From JAYZDB01 sp036338025 (GTDB taxonomy: Bacteria; Planctomycetota; UBA1135; UBA2386), in the NCBI GenBank assembly GCA_036338025.1, contig JAYZDB010000103.1, positions 1 through 29,208 of the forward strand: DNA of 29,208 bases, read 5' to 3'. The translations under genes were made by a program, and so were the position numbers. Positions 21,803 through 29,208 of this stretch are shown here, piece after piece (positions within the stretch are counted from its first letter, which is position 1; the number at the start of each line of letters is the position of its first letter). The notes under the pieces are model-generated. The model saw only the letters and a program-made list of their open reading frames with translations, was not told the origin of the DNA and made no database searches.

Positions 21803-22110
21803 GGTCTTGATGTGGGAATTCGAGCCCGCATGGCGGGACCTCAAGGTCGGTCCCCGAACCCACGGGCACGGGCGAAATCAAACTACTACCTTTAACACAA
21901 TCGGTTGCGGTACGGCGAGTTCCAAAGGGATTGAGGCCGGGTATGCGAATATTTCGGCTGCGCAGATCCAGACGGTCAGCCACCCGGCCAGGCTCATCCT
22001 CAGCTACCCGCCGACGGCAGCGGGGTTTCAGGGCCGCGGAGATATTTGTCCTGGCCGCAAATCCCCGGTGCCAAGGCCCCGCCAGAGATTACGGTCGAGA
22101 GTCAACTGGC
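21803..22110 (-). other. Intergenic region upstream of the actin operon
   Basis: 308 nt between the hutU stop and the P-loop ATPase start, both genes reading on the minus strand. No gene is supported. It should hold the operon's promoter. The patch at about 21875-21900 is AT-richer (minus-strand TTAAAGGTAGTAGTTTGA), but I cannot assign -35/-10 boxes with confidence. A sigma54-like match at 22057-22073 fails on spacing. Confidence 0.5.
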
Positions 22111-23772
22111 TCAACGACCGCCCAGATCGATGCCGTGAGCCCGGGCAAAATCCTGCGCGCTTGAGTAGCCCGCATCGGCATGCCGGGCGATCCCGATGCC
22201 CGGGTCATTGCTGAGCACCATCGAAAGTCGGCGGGCGGCTGCGGGGCTGCCGTCCGCGACGATCACCTGGCCAGCGTGGATCGATCGCCCGATCCCGACT
22301 CCTCCGCCGTGGTGGATCGATACCCAGGTCGCGCCACCCGAGGTGCTCAGGAGTGCGTTCAACAGCGGCCAATCGGCGATGGCATCGCTACCGTCAAGCA
22401 TCGCCTCGGTCTCCCGGTATGGCGACGCCACCGACCCACAGTCCAGATGGTCGCGCCCGAATACGATCGGCGCTGAAATCGTCCCGTCGGCCACCATCTC
22501 GTTGACTCGGAGGGCAAAAGCCGACCGCTCACCATACCCGAGCCAGCAGATGCGGGCCGGCAGGCCCTGGAACTGAATCTTCTCCCGGGCCTTCTCGATC
22601 CAGGTAACAAGGTCCTGGTTCGAGGCAAACATCTCGAGCACCAGCTCGTCCGTGCGGTAGATGTCCTCAGGGTCACCGCTGAGCGCAACCCATCGGAACG
22701 GCCCGCGTCCTTCGCAAAACAGGGGACGAACGTATTCGGGCACGAAACCAGGAATGTCGAACGCGCGGTCGACCCCCATCTCCTTGGCTTCCGTGCGGAT
22801 GTTGTTGCCGTAATCGAAGGTGATCGCACCACCAGCCTGCAGGTCCAACATCTGCTGCACGTGCCGTGCACAGGTCGCCCGCGACTTTTGCAGGTACGCG
22901 TCGGGATCGACTTCGCGTAGTGCTTCTGCCTCCGAGAGCGGCATGCCCTCCGGCACATAGCCATTCAACATGTCGTGGGCCGAGGTCTGGTCGGTCAGCA
23001 AGTCGGGGACAATCTGACGCTCCAGCAGGACGTCGAGCAACTCCGTCGCGTTGCAGACGACAGCCACTGACCAGGCCTCACCGGCAGCGACCCGGCTTTG
23101 GGCCACATCGATGGCTTCGGCAATGCTCCCGGCCAACTGGTCGAGGTAGCCTGAATCGAGCCGCTTCTGGATCCGCCCCGCTTCCACGTCGGCGGCCAGA
23201 CACACGCCGCCGGCCATGGTCACCGCCAAGGGCTGGGCGCCGCCCATGCCGCCCAGGCCAGCGGTAACGGTCAGCTTGCCGGCCAGAGTACCGCCAAAGT
23301 GCCGGCGGCCAGCCGCCACGAAGGTCTCGTAGGTGCCCTGCACGATGCCCTGGCTGGCGATGTAGATCCACGACCCGGCGGTCATCTGGCCATACATCGT
23401 CAAACCTTCGGCCTGCAGCCGGCGGAACTCGTCCCAATTGGCCCAGTCCCCCACCAGATTGCTATTGGCGATCAACACCCGTGGAGCATCCTCGTGGGTC
23501 CGGAAAACGGCGACGCACTTACCGGACTGCACCAACATGGTCTCGTCTGGCTCAAGCCGCTGCAAAGTCTGCAACAAACCGTCTAGCGCCGCATGGTTGC
23601 GAGCCGCCTGACCTGAACCCCCGTAGACAATCAGGTTCGCAGGATCCTCAGCGACCTCGGGATCGAGGTTGTTCTGGATCATGCGGAAGGCTGCCTCGAT
23701 CAACCAGTTCTTGCAGTGGAGCGTGGTACCCCGTGGAGCTCGGAATTCAGGCGTGCTCATCTGGACCACCAT
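22111..23772 (-). CDS. hutU: Urocanate hydratase
   Basis: 553 residues, the usual length of the family. It converts urocanate to 4-imidazolone-5-propionate using tightly bound NAD as electrophile, step two of histidine degradation, in the cytoplasm. The chain reads like a textbook urocanase: APRGTTLHCKNWL near the start, IANSNLVGDWANW, MYGQMTAGSWIYIASQGIVQ, the NAD-binding GLGGMGGAQPLAV, DQTSAHDMLNGY, FDYGNNIR, GFVPEYVRPLFCEG, then GLPARICWLGYG with the catalytic cysteine. SIHHGGGVGIG and NDPGIGIARHADAGY close the chain. No frameshift or missing key residue was seen. It starts at the ATG at 23772, 12 nt after the hutH stop with AGGA 10 nt upstream; the ATG at 23760 (MSTPEF) is an alternative. 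It forms a hutH-hutU pair on one transcript. Confidence 0.98.
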   Translation of the reverse strand: MVVQMSTPEFRAPRGTTLHCKNWLIEAAFRMIQNNLDPEVAEDPANLIVYGGSGQAARNHAALDGLLQTLQRLEPDETMLVQSGKCVAVFRTHEDAPRVLIANSNLVGDWANWDEFRRLQAEGLTMYGQMTAGSWIYIASQGIVQGTYETFVAAGRRHFGGTLAGKLTVTAGLGGMGGAQPLAVTMAGGVCLAADVEAGRIQKRLDSGYLDQLAGSIAEAIDVAQSRVAAGEAWSVAVVCNATELLDVLLERQIVPDLLTDQTSAHDMLNGYVPEGMPLSEAEALREVDPDAYLQKSRATCARHVQQMLDLQAGGAITFDYGNNIRTEAKEMGVDRAFDIPGFVPEYVRPLFCEGRGPFRWVALSGDPEDIYRTDELVLEMFASNQDLVTWIEKAREKIQFQGLPARICWLGYGERSAFALRVNEMVADGTISAPIVFGRDHLDCGSVASPYRETEAMLDGSDAIADWPLLNALLSTSGGATWVSIHHGGGVGIGRSIHAGQVIVADGSPAAARRLSMVLSNDPGIGIARHADAGYSSAQDFARAHGIDLGGR

Positions 23773-23784
23773 AGGCAGCGAATC

Positions 23785-25326
23785 CTAGAGATCCAACCGC
23801 AGCCCGCGGCACGATTCAACCTCTGCGACCAGCTGGCCAGACCGTATCAGCTGCTCCAGGTTGCCGATGTCCGGCGCCAGGAACCGATCCTGCTCAAGCG
23901 GCGGCACCAACTTCCGGATGCACTTGTAGGCAGCCGCCGCGCCCCTACCAGGCCGCAGGGACTCACCACAGTCGATTCCCTGGGCGCCGCACATGAGTTC
24001 GATGGCAAGCACCTTCTCGGTGTTGGCCACTACCACCGCAGCGTGGCGGGCCGCGGTCACACCCATCGAAACATGGTCTTCGCGATTCGCGGAGGTCGGC
24101 ACAGAATCGACACTGGCGGGATGGGACAGGGTCTTGTTCTCCGACGCCAGCGCGGCTGCCACTACTTGTGGAATCATCAGGCCGCTCTCGATGCCCGGTT
24201 CATGGGCAAGGAAAGGCGGCAAACCTGAGATGTCAGGGTTGACGAGATTTTCGATTCGACGCTCACTGATGTTGGCGATGGTACTCAGGCTGATCGCAAG
24301 AAAGTCCATTGCCTGGCTGACCGGTTGGCCATGGAAGTTGCCCGCCGAAATCACCTCCCCATCGGGAAACACCAGGGGGTTGTCGGTGACCGACGATGCC
24401 TCAGTGCACAACACCTTTTGCGCAAAGCGCAGGGCGTCCTTGGCGGCCCCATGCACCTGGGGGGCGCAGCGCATGGAGTAGGCATCCTGGACCTTGTCGC
24501 AACCGACGTGGCTCTTCATGATAGAGGACCCAGCCAGCAGACTGCGCAGATTCGCGGCGGTGAGGACTTGACCATCGTGTGGCCGCAGCTCGTGTACACC
24601 AGGAGCGAAGGGCAGCTCAGATCCACGCAGTGCCTCAATCGTCAGTGCACATGCGATGTCCGCGATCTTGTTGAGGTTGCGTGCCCGCGCCACCGCAAGC
24701 ACGCCGATCGCCGTCATGATCTGGGTACCGTTGATCAGGGCAAGTCCCTCCTTGGCAGCCAATTCGACCGGTCCCACGCCCACCTTCTTCAGAGCCGTCC
24801 GCCCGCCGATCCGTCGGTGATTGCGTTGGCAGTCGTAGACCTCACCAAATCCGAGCAACGGCAGCGCCATGTGCGCCAGAGGTGCGAGGTCACCGCTGGC
24901 CCCTACGGAGCCCTTGCTCGGTATCACCGGAATCAACCCGGCGTTGAACAGGCTTATCATGGTCTCCAGCAAGCTGACCCGTACCCCGGAATAGCCACGA
25001 GCCAGGTTGTGGATCCGAAGAGCAAAAGCCAGCTGGCAAACTGGTGGCGCAAGCATCTCGCCGACCCCGGTTGCATGGCTGAGAATCAGGTTGCGTTGGA
25101 GTGTGCCGAGGCGTGCCGGGTCGATGGACACGCCGGACAACTTGCCGAAGCCCGTGTTGACCCCGTAGACCATCGCACCACTCTTGAGCACCCGAGTGAT
25201 CACCGCCCGGGACCGGGACAGGCCACTCCGAGCGGCTCGAGGAAGCCGAATCTGGGCCCCAGGCTCGGACAGCCCGACCAGAGTGGCGAGGGACAGTTCG
25301 GATCCTCCGATGGAGACTGGTTTCAT
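23785..25326 (-). CDS. hutH: Histidine ammonia-lyase
   Basis: 513 residues, normal family length. It removes ammonia from L-histidine to give urocanate, the first catabolic step, in the cytoplasm. The MIO electrophile forms autocatalytically from the Ala-Ser-Gly triad, here A143-S144-G145 in GSVGASGDLAPLAH. Other family marks are the YGVNTGFG segment (54-61) with its catalytic tyrosine, NLILSHATGVGE, LINGTQIMTA, the QDAYSMRCAPQVHGA block, SVTDNPLVF and GNFHGQPVSQAMD. It lies 12 nt upstream of hutU and 109 nt downstream of bamA on the same strand. The ATG at 25326 has no clear Shine-Dalgarno. A different MIO lyase (tyrosine or phenylalanine) is unlikely given the adjacent hutU. Confidence 0.97.
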   Translation of the reverse strand: MKPVSIGGSELSLATLVGLSEPGAQIRLPRAARSGLSRSRAVITRVLKSGAMVYGVNTGFGKLSGVSIDPARLGTLQRNLILSHATGVGEMLAPPVCQLAFALRIHNLARGYSGVRVSLLETMISLFNAGLIPVIPSKGSVGASGDLAPLAHMALPLLGFGEVYDCQRNHRRIGGRTALKKVGVGPVELAAKEGLALINGTQIMTAIGVLAVARARNLNKIADIACALTIEALRGSELPFAPGVHELRPHDGQVLTAANLRSLLAGSSIMKSHVGCDKVQDAYSMRCAPQVHGAAKDALRFAQKVLCTEASSVTDNPLVFPDGEVISAGNFHGQPVSQAMDFLAISLSTIANISERRIENLVNPDISGLPPFLAHEPGIESGLMIPQVVAAALASENKTLSHPASVDSVPTSANREDHVSMGVTAARHAAVVVANTEKVLAIELMCGAQGIDCGESLRPGRGAAAAYKCIRKLVPPLEQDRFLAPDIGNLEQLIRSGQLVAEVESCRGLRLDL

Positions 25327-25398
25327 GCTGCCAGTGTTTGGAGTGCGGCGGCTTTTTCAAGCAGCAAGCAGGACGGACCCGGTTGAGAAATCTCCCAA

Positions 25399-25428
25399 GG
25401 GCCCTCTGGCCAGACCATCCACGGGCCC
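25399..25428 (-). terminator. Possible terminator hairpin after bamA
   Basis: Two GGGCCC blocks (25399-25404 and 25423-25428) can pair around an 18-nt loop that contains the palindrome TCTGGCCAGA (25405-25414). It begins 7 nt after the bamA stop on the minus strand. It may separate dnaB-bamA from hutH-hutU. Each half is itself palindromic, so other folds are possible. Confidence 0.35.
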
Positions 25429-25435
25429 GAAACCA

Positions 25436-27985
25436 CTAGAAATGCCGGAAGGAGAAGTAAAGCTGCTCCTCCTGGTCCGTCTCCTGGGACAGCACCGGCC
25501 ATCCCAAATCCAACTGGATCGGCACCTGCAGCACCGGCACCTGGATCCGGACACCGAACCCCACCGTCAAACGGGGCTCCGAGAAGGACGAGTGATCGAC
25601 GTCGAGCCCGAGCAGACCAAAGTCTGTAAACAAAACACCGCGAATGATCTCCGTGTGGTGGGTCGTACCCTGCATCTGCGTCGAGACCAGTGGGAATTGG
25701 TACTCCAACGAGGACACCAACATGGCCTTGCCGCCCACCGGCTCGCCGAATTGCACCGGCCCGGCATGCCGCTGGTCAAAGCCCCTCAGATTGCTACCGC
25801 CCATAAAGAACCGCTCACTCGGGAACAGGTCATCGGTGTTGCCGAAGATCTCCGCGTAGCTGAAGCTGGCCTTGGAATATACGACGTGCTTCCGTTCGAA
25901 TGAGTCCGTATAGAACGGCCGATAGACTTCACCGAGCATGCCGAGCTTGTAGAAGTCCTCGGCTCCGCCGATTGGGCCACCCGCGACCTCTCCGAAGGTG
26001 TCGAAGTTGTAGCCCTTGCGGGGATGCAGGGGATTATCAAGATCTGAAAGCGTCAGGGACAAACGCACCGCGCGAATCTCGGTATCACCCTCATTGCGCC
26101 AGACCAGCAGCGGAGCGTTACTGTCGACATTCTTGACCTCGATCGTCTCGTCTCGAACGCTGAGGCTGACCTTCGTGGTCTCATCGAAGATACGGGAGAA
26201 GGTCAACGCCCCACCGAGCTTGTCCGTGTCATAGGAGTCCATCACCCGTATCGTTTTATAGCCATCGACCCGCATTCCGATCGTGTCCATATGCTCCTCG
26301 AACACATCCGGCTCAATCCAAGACATCCGGAAGTAGCTGACTTCGGTGCCCGGCGCGAGCAACAGGTCCAAAGTCTGCCCACCACCGTGGAATGCAGTGC
26401 CATGAGCTATCTCCGACATCCAAACAGCAGGGTTCCAGGATGACGGCAGGCGCGAGATGTCGAAGTTGCGCTTGTTGAACTGGATGGTGGCCCGCGCACC
26501 GGTGCCGGAACTCACCCCTGCTCCCCACGTGAAAGCCCCGGTCTCACCCTCCTTGATGAAGATGTCGAGATCCACATCCTGGTCCGAACCCTCTACCGGA
26601 GTCAGTTCGAACCTCACACCCGACAGGCTCCGGTCCACAAAGTAGCGGGTGCGATCCAGGAGATAGCGGGAGCGGTCCATCTTGGTGACGTCGAGCAAGT
26701 CACCAGGCATGAGCTTGACCCGACGACGAATGATCCGATCACGGGTGATCGAATTGCCGTGAATGCGCACCTCTCTGAGTTTCTTCGGCAATCCCTCCAC
26801 CAGGCGGTAGGTCACCTTGACCTCTGGCTCGGTTTCATGAAACGTCAACAGCGGTTCGCTGATGCGGAAGAGGTCGCCAAACCGCTGCTGCCGGAAGCCA
26901 TATCGACTCACGGTCGGGTGGCCGCGCTTGCCATAGAATTGCTCGAGTTCGCGATTGTCGCGAGTGACAACATAAGCGTCGTAGTAATTGCCCGCCTCAA
27001 GCTTGATCTGCTCCAGCAGGGTCTCCTTTGAGTACTGCGGTTTGCTCTTGTCGTTGGGGTCGCCGGTCCGACGCACCTCGATATCGACCTCCGTCACCTT
27101 GAACCGCCGACCCTCGTGTACGCGGTAGGACAGATCGACGGCGGTCCTGTCCGGGCTGAAGTTCATCTCCTCAAGGTAGACCTTGCTGTCGAGGAAGCCC
27201 TTTCGTCGGTAGAACAACTCGATCTTCTCGACGTCATCCTCGACCTTCCAGGCCGAGAACGGGCTGCCATTGAGAAACCCCGGCACCTGCTCGAGCTTGG
27301 CGTCGCCCTGCAGATTGACCCCCAACCCGAGCGGAACGGCGCCTGGGAACGAATCGTTACCACGGAATCGCAGGCTACGCACCTGCACCTCGGGACCTTC
27401 ATCGACCAGGAACTGCAAGGTCTTCTCGACGTAGTCCTCGCGCTCAACGACCTTGACATTCTTGACGATATTCGCGAAGTAGTAGCCATCCTGCCGGTAG
27501 CGATCGCGCAGGAGCAGCACGGCACGCTCAGCGTCATCCTCGGAAACCAGCGCATTCTCGCGTAGACCGGTCAGCGCCCAGGCCTCCTGATCCGAGAGGT
27601 GCTCGTTACCTTGAAACTCGGTGTGATCGAACAGGTTCGAGGGCAGGATCTCAAAGAAGACATCGACCCGATCGGCACCGATCTTGGTCGTGAAGACGTT
27701 GGCTCGGAACTTCAGAAACTCGTAGAGACTGGCGATGTCCTCGCGCACCTGCGCCTTGGTGAGCTTCTGGTCCTTCTTGGTCTTCAGGCGGTTGATCACC
27801 TGTTCACGCCGACTACTCGGTAGCACGTGCACGAAATTCACGACACGCCCATAGACCGACTCATCCCTCGGCAAATCCCGGCGCGGGTTCTCGCCTTGCG
27901 CCAGCAGAACCACCGGCTGGCCGCAGGCCAATACAAGCAGTAGTGGAATGACCGCGCGAGCGCGCGAACCGAATCCCCGCTGCAT
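25436..27985 (-). CDS. bamA: Outer-membrane protein assembly factor BamA (Omp85 family)
   Basis: 849 residues, within the usual range. It is the central channel that folds beta-barrel proteins into the outer membrane. A signal peptide (hydrophobic VIPLLLVLACGQPVVLLAQ) is followed by about five POTRA domains (roughly 45-420). Examples are DHTEFQGNEHLSDQEAWALTG, VQVRSLRFRGNDSFPG and LREVRIHGNSITRDRIIRRRV, the last a typical final POTRA opening. The barrel covers the remaining half, with the diagnostic L-R-G-F at 733-736 in FMGGSNLRGFDQR (family VRGF/y) and a terminal Phe (YFSFRHF). The ATG at 27985 shares one base with the dnaB stop (TGATG), favouring translational coupling; a GTG at 27988 is the alternative. 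Its presence confirms a conventional outer membrane and provides the machinery for the DUF481 barrel here. Confidence 0.97.
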   Translation of the reverse strand: MQRGFGSRARAVIPLLLVLACGQPVVLLAQGENPRRDLPRDESVYGRVVNFVHVLPSSRREQVINRLKTKKDQKLTKAQVREDIASLYEFLKFRANVFTTKIGADRVDVFFEILPSNLFDHTEFQGNEHLSDQEAWALTGLRENALVSEDDAERAVLLLRDRYRQDGYYFANIVKNVKVVEREDYVEKTLQFLVDEGPEVQVRSLRFRGNDSFPGAVPLGLGVNLQGDAKLEQVPGFLNGSPFSAWKVEDDVEKIELFYRRKGFLDSKVYLEEMNFSPDRTAVDLSYRVHEGRRFKVTEVDIEVRRTGDPNDKSKPQYSKETLLEQIKLEAGNYYDAYVVTRDNRELEQFYGKRGHPTVSRYGFRQQRFGDLFRISEPLLTFHETEPEVKVTYRLVEGLPKKLREVRIHGNSITRDRIIRRRVKLMPGDLLDVTKMDRSRYLLDRTRYFVDRSLSGVRFELTPVEGSDQDVDLDIFIKEGETGAFTWGAGVSSGTGARATIQFNKRNFDISRLPSSWNPAVWMSEIAHGTAFHGGGQTLDLLLAPGTEVSYFRMSWIEPDVFEEHMDTIGMRVDGYKTIRVMDSYDTDKLGGALTFSRIFDETTKVSLSVRDETIEVKNVDSNAPLLVWRNEGDTEIRAVRLSLTLSDLDNPLHPRKGYNFDTFGEVAGGPIGGAEDFYKLGMLGEVYRPFYTDSFERKHVVYSKASFSYAEIFGNTDDLFPSERFFMGGSNLRGFDQRHAGPVQFGEPVGGKAMLVSSLEYQFPLVSTQMQGTTHHTEIIRGVLFTDFGLLGLDVDHSSFSEPRLTVGFGVRIQVPVLQVPIQLDLGWPVLSQETDQEEQLYFSFRHF

Positions 27986-29208
27986 CACGCGATCGGCTCG
28001 GAACGACGCTGAAAATTCTCGAAGCGCATGAAGTTGCGGAAGAAACGCAGGGAGATGTCGCCGGTAGGGCCGTTGCGTTGCTTCGCGATGATCAACTGGG
28101 CCATGTTTGCATTTTCATCGGTCGGTTTGAAGTACTCTTCGCGGTGCAGCAACATGACCACGTCCGCGTCCTGCTCAATGGCGCCAGACTCTCGGAGGTC
28201 ACTCATGCGCGGCCGGTGGTCATCACGGCTCTCGACATCACGGTTGAGTTGCGAGAGTGCCATCACCGGCACATTGAGTTCACGCGCCAGGCTCTTCAGG
28301 GCGCGCGAAATCGAGGATATCTCCTGCTGGCGGCTCTCCGTCCGCCCACCAGCAGTCAGCAATTGCAGATAGTCGACGACAACCAGATCGATTTCATGGC
28401 GGGATGAGATCCTACGGCACTTTGCACGCAGCGCCGTGACGGTGAGCCCGGCCGAGTCATCGACGAACAGATTCGATTCGTAGAGACTCGCGGCATTTTC
28501 CTGCAAGCGGTGCATCTGGGAGTCGGTAATGCGGCCCTTGCGCATCGCCTGCCCGTCGATCTGGGACCGGGCGCAGAGCATGTTCTGGATGATCTGCTGG
28601 CTCGACATCTCGAGCGAAAACAGGATCACGCCATTGCCCCTGGAGGCAACACGTTCGGTCAGGTTGAGCGCGAACGAGGTCTTTCCCATCGAAGGGCGGG
28701 CCGCCAGGATGATCAACTCTCCACCCTGCAACCCCGACATCATGTCGTCCATGTCGTGGAAACCAGTCTCGAGTCCGGTCAGACGCCCCTCGCGCCCCCG
28801 AAGTGTCTCGATCCGGCTGAAGGTGTCCTGCAGGATATCCGAGATCTTCTTGATGTCGGTATTCACTGAGACCCGCGCAATCTCAAAAATCCGCCGCTCT
28901 GCTTCGTCGAGCAAGTCCTTGGCGACCCCGCTGCTCTCGTACGCCATCCGCGAGATATCGAGGGCGGTCTCGAGAAGCCTACGCATGATCGCCTTCTCAC
29001 GAACGATCTCAGCGTGGTAGTTGACGCCCGCCGCCGACACTACTCCGCCGGCGAGGTCGAGCAGGGCATCGCTACCACCAGCCTCCTCAAAGTGACCGTT
29101 CTGCTTGAGAACTTCCTCGACGATGATCGTGTCGGCCGTCGAATTGGAGTCGTAGGCTTGTTGGATAGCCTCGTACGTCACGCGGTGCTTGGGAGAATAG
29201 AAGTCTTC
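27985..29208 (-). CDS. dnaB: Replicative DNA helicase DnaB (5' end outside window)
   Basis: 407 residues visible. The frame is open to the window edge (first codons read EDFYSPKHRVTYEAI, the DnaB 'DFY...H' N-terminal segment), so roughly 30-50 N-terminal residues are missing; the GTG at 29181 is an internal codon, not the start. It unwinds DNA at the replication fork as a hexamer and recruits primase. The N-terminal helical domain lacks only its first helices. The RecA-like motor has Walker A ARPSMGKTSFALN, then VILFSLEMSSQQ, the VVDYLQLL Walker B and the RESGAIEQDADVVMLLHR arginine-finger region. A GDISLRFFRNFMRFE end is typical. No intein was seen. The stop overlaps the bamA start. Confidence 0.97.
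   Translation of the reverse strand, partial: EDFYSPKHRVTYEAIQQAYDSNSTADTIIVEEVLKQNGHFEEAGGSDALLDLAGGVVSAAGVNYHAEIVREKAIMRRLLETALDISRMAYESSGVAKDLLDEAERRIFEIARVSVNTDIKKISDILQDTFSRIETLRGREGRLTGLETGFHDMDDMMSGLQGGELIILAARPSMGKTSFALNLTERVASRGNGVILFSLEMSSQQIIQNMLCARSQIDGQAMRKGRITDSQMHRLQENAASLYESNLFVDDSAGLTVTALRAKCRRISSRHEIDLVVVDYLQLLTAGGRTESRQQEISSISRALKSLARELNVPVMALSQLNRDVESRDDHRPRMSDLRESGAIEQDADVVMLLHREEYFKPTDENANMAQLIIAKQRNGPTGDISLRFFRNFMRFENFQRRSEPIA

Noticed and set aside
22057..22073. Sigma54-like sequence (minus strand TGGCAC ... TTTGC) upstream of the actin operon
   Set aside because: The GG and GC dinucleotides are separated by 12 nt instead of the required 10, so the spacing is wrong.
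24325..25386. 353-codon plus-strand frame
   Set aside because: It is antisense to hutH, which is unambiguous.

Overview
The window looks like a chromosomal segment of a Planctomycetota (PVC-group) bacterium. It is GC-rich, by eye in the low to mid 60s percent. Three things point there. At the left edge is a 'small basic protein' that starts MSIHSSL, a family known from Planctomycetes, Verrucomicrobia and Chlamydiae. There are many long TPR and secretin-like proteins of planctomycete style. The cell clearly has a Gram-negative type envelope (BamA, a DUF481 barrel, lipoprotein secretins, ExbB/ExbD). No rRNA, tRNA, CRISPR array or insertion sequence was seen.

Layout. (1) 1-3848, minus strand: a TMTC-like membrane/TPR protein, a membrane-anchored SPOR-like protein and the edge-truncated small basic protein. 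(2) 3981-5719, plus: a DUF481 outer-membrane barrel followed 8 nt later by a family-4 uracil-DNA glycosylase with a long disordered N-terminus. (3) 5900-18222, plus: a 12-kb block of envelope genes. It runs secretin-like lipoprotein A, a large exported TPR protein, a small exported TPR protein, ExbB/TolQ, two tandem ExbD/TolR proteins and secretin-like lipoprotein B. (4) 18316-19047, plus: a HAD-family hydrolase. (5) 19086-21802, minus: a compact three-gene operon of a CpsD/BY-kinase-like P-loop ATPase, a coiled-coil protein and an actin homologue closely resembling the magnetosome actin MamK. (6) 22111-29208, minus: dnaB (5' end cut by the window edge), bamA, hutH and hutU.

Two parts are good candidates for undescribed systems. 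The first is the 12-kb block. It pairs an ion-driven ExbB-ExbD-ExbD motor with two paralogous secretins and two TPR proteins, and it has none of the ATPase, pilin or platform genes of type II secretion or type IV pili, nor TolA/TonB/TolB/Pal. I infer a motor-coupled trans-envelope channel or uptake system. The second is the MamK-like actin operon, which sits in a context with no magnetosome genes. There the coiled-coil protein could be a filament partner and the P-loop ATPase a positioning or signalling factor.

The right-hand minus-strand genes are housekeeping or catabolic. dnaB and bamA overlap at a TGATG junction. hutH and hutU encode the first two steps of histidine degradation (histidine to urocanate to imidazolone propionate); no hutI, hutG or hutF lies in the window. 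Shine-Dalgarno sequences are present before only some genes. Promoter calls are by eye and weak, while several hairpins are strong.
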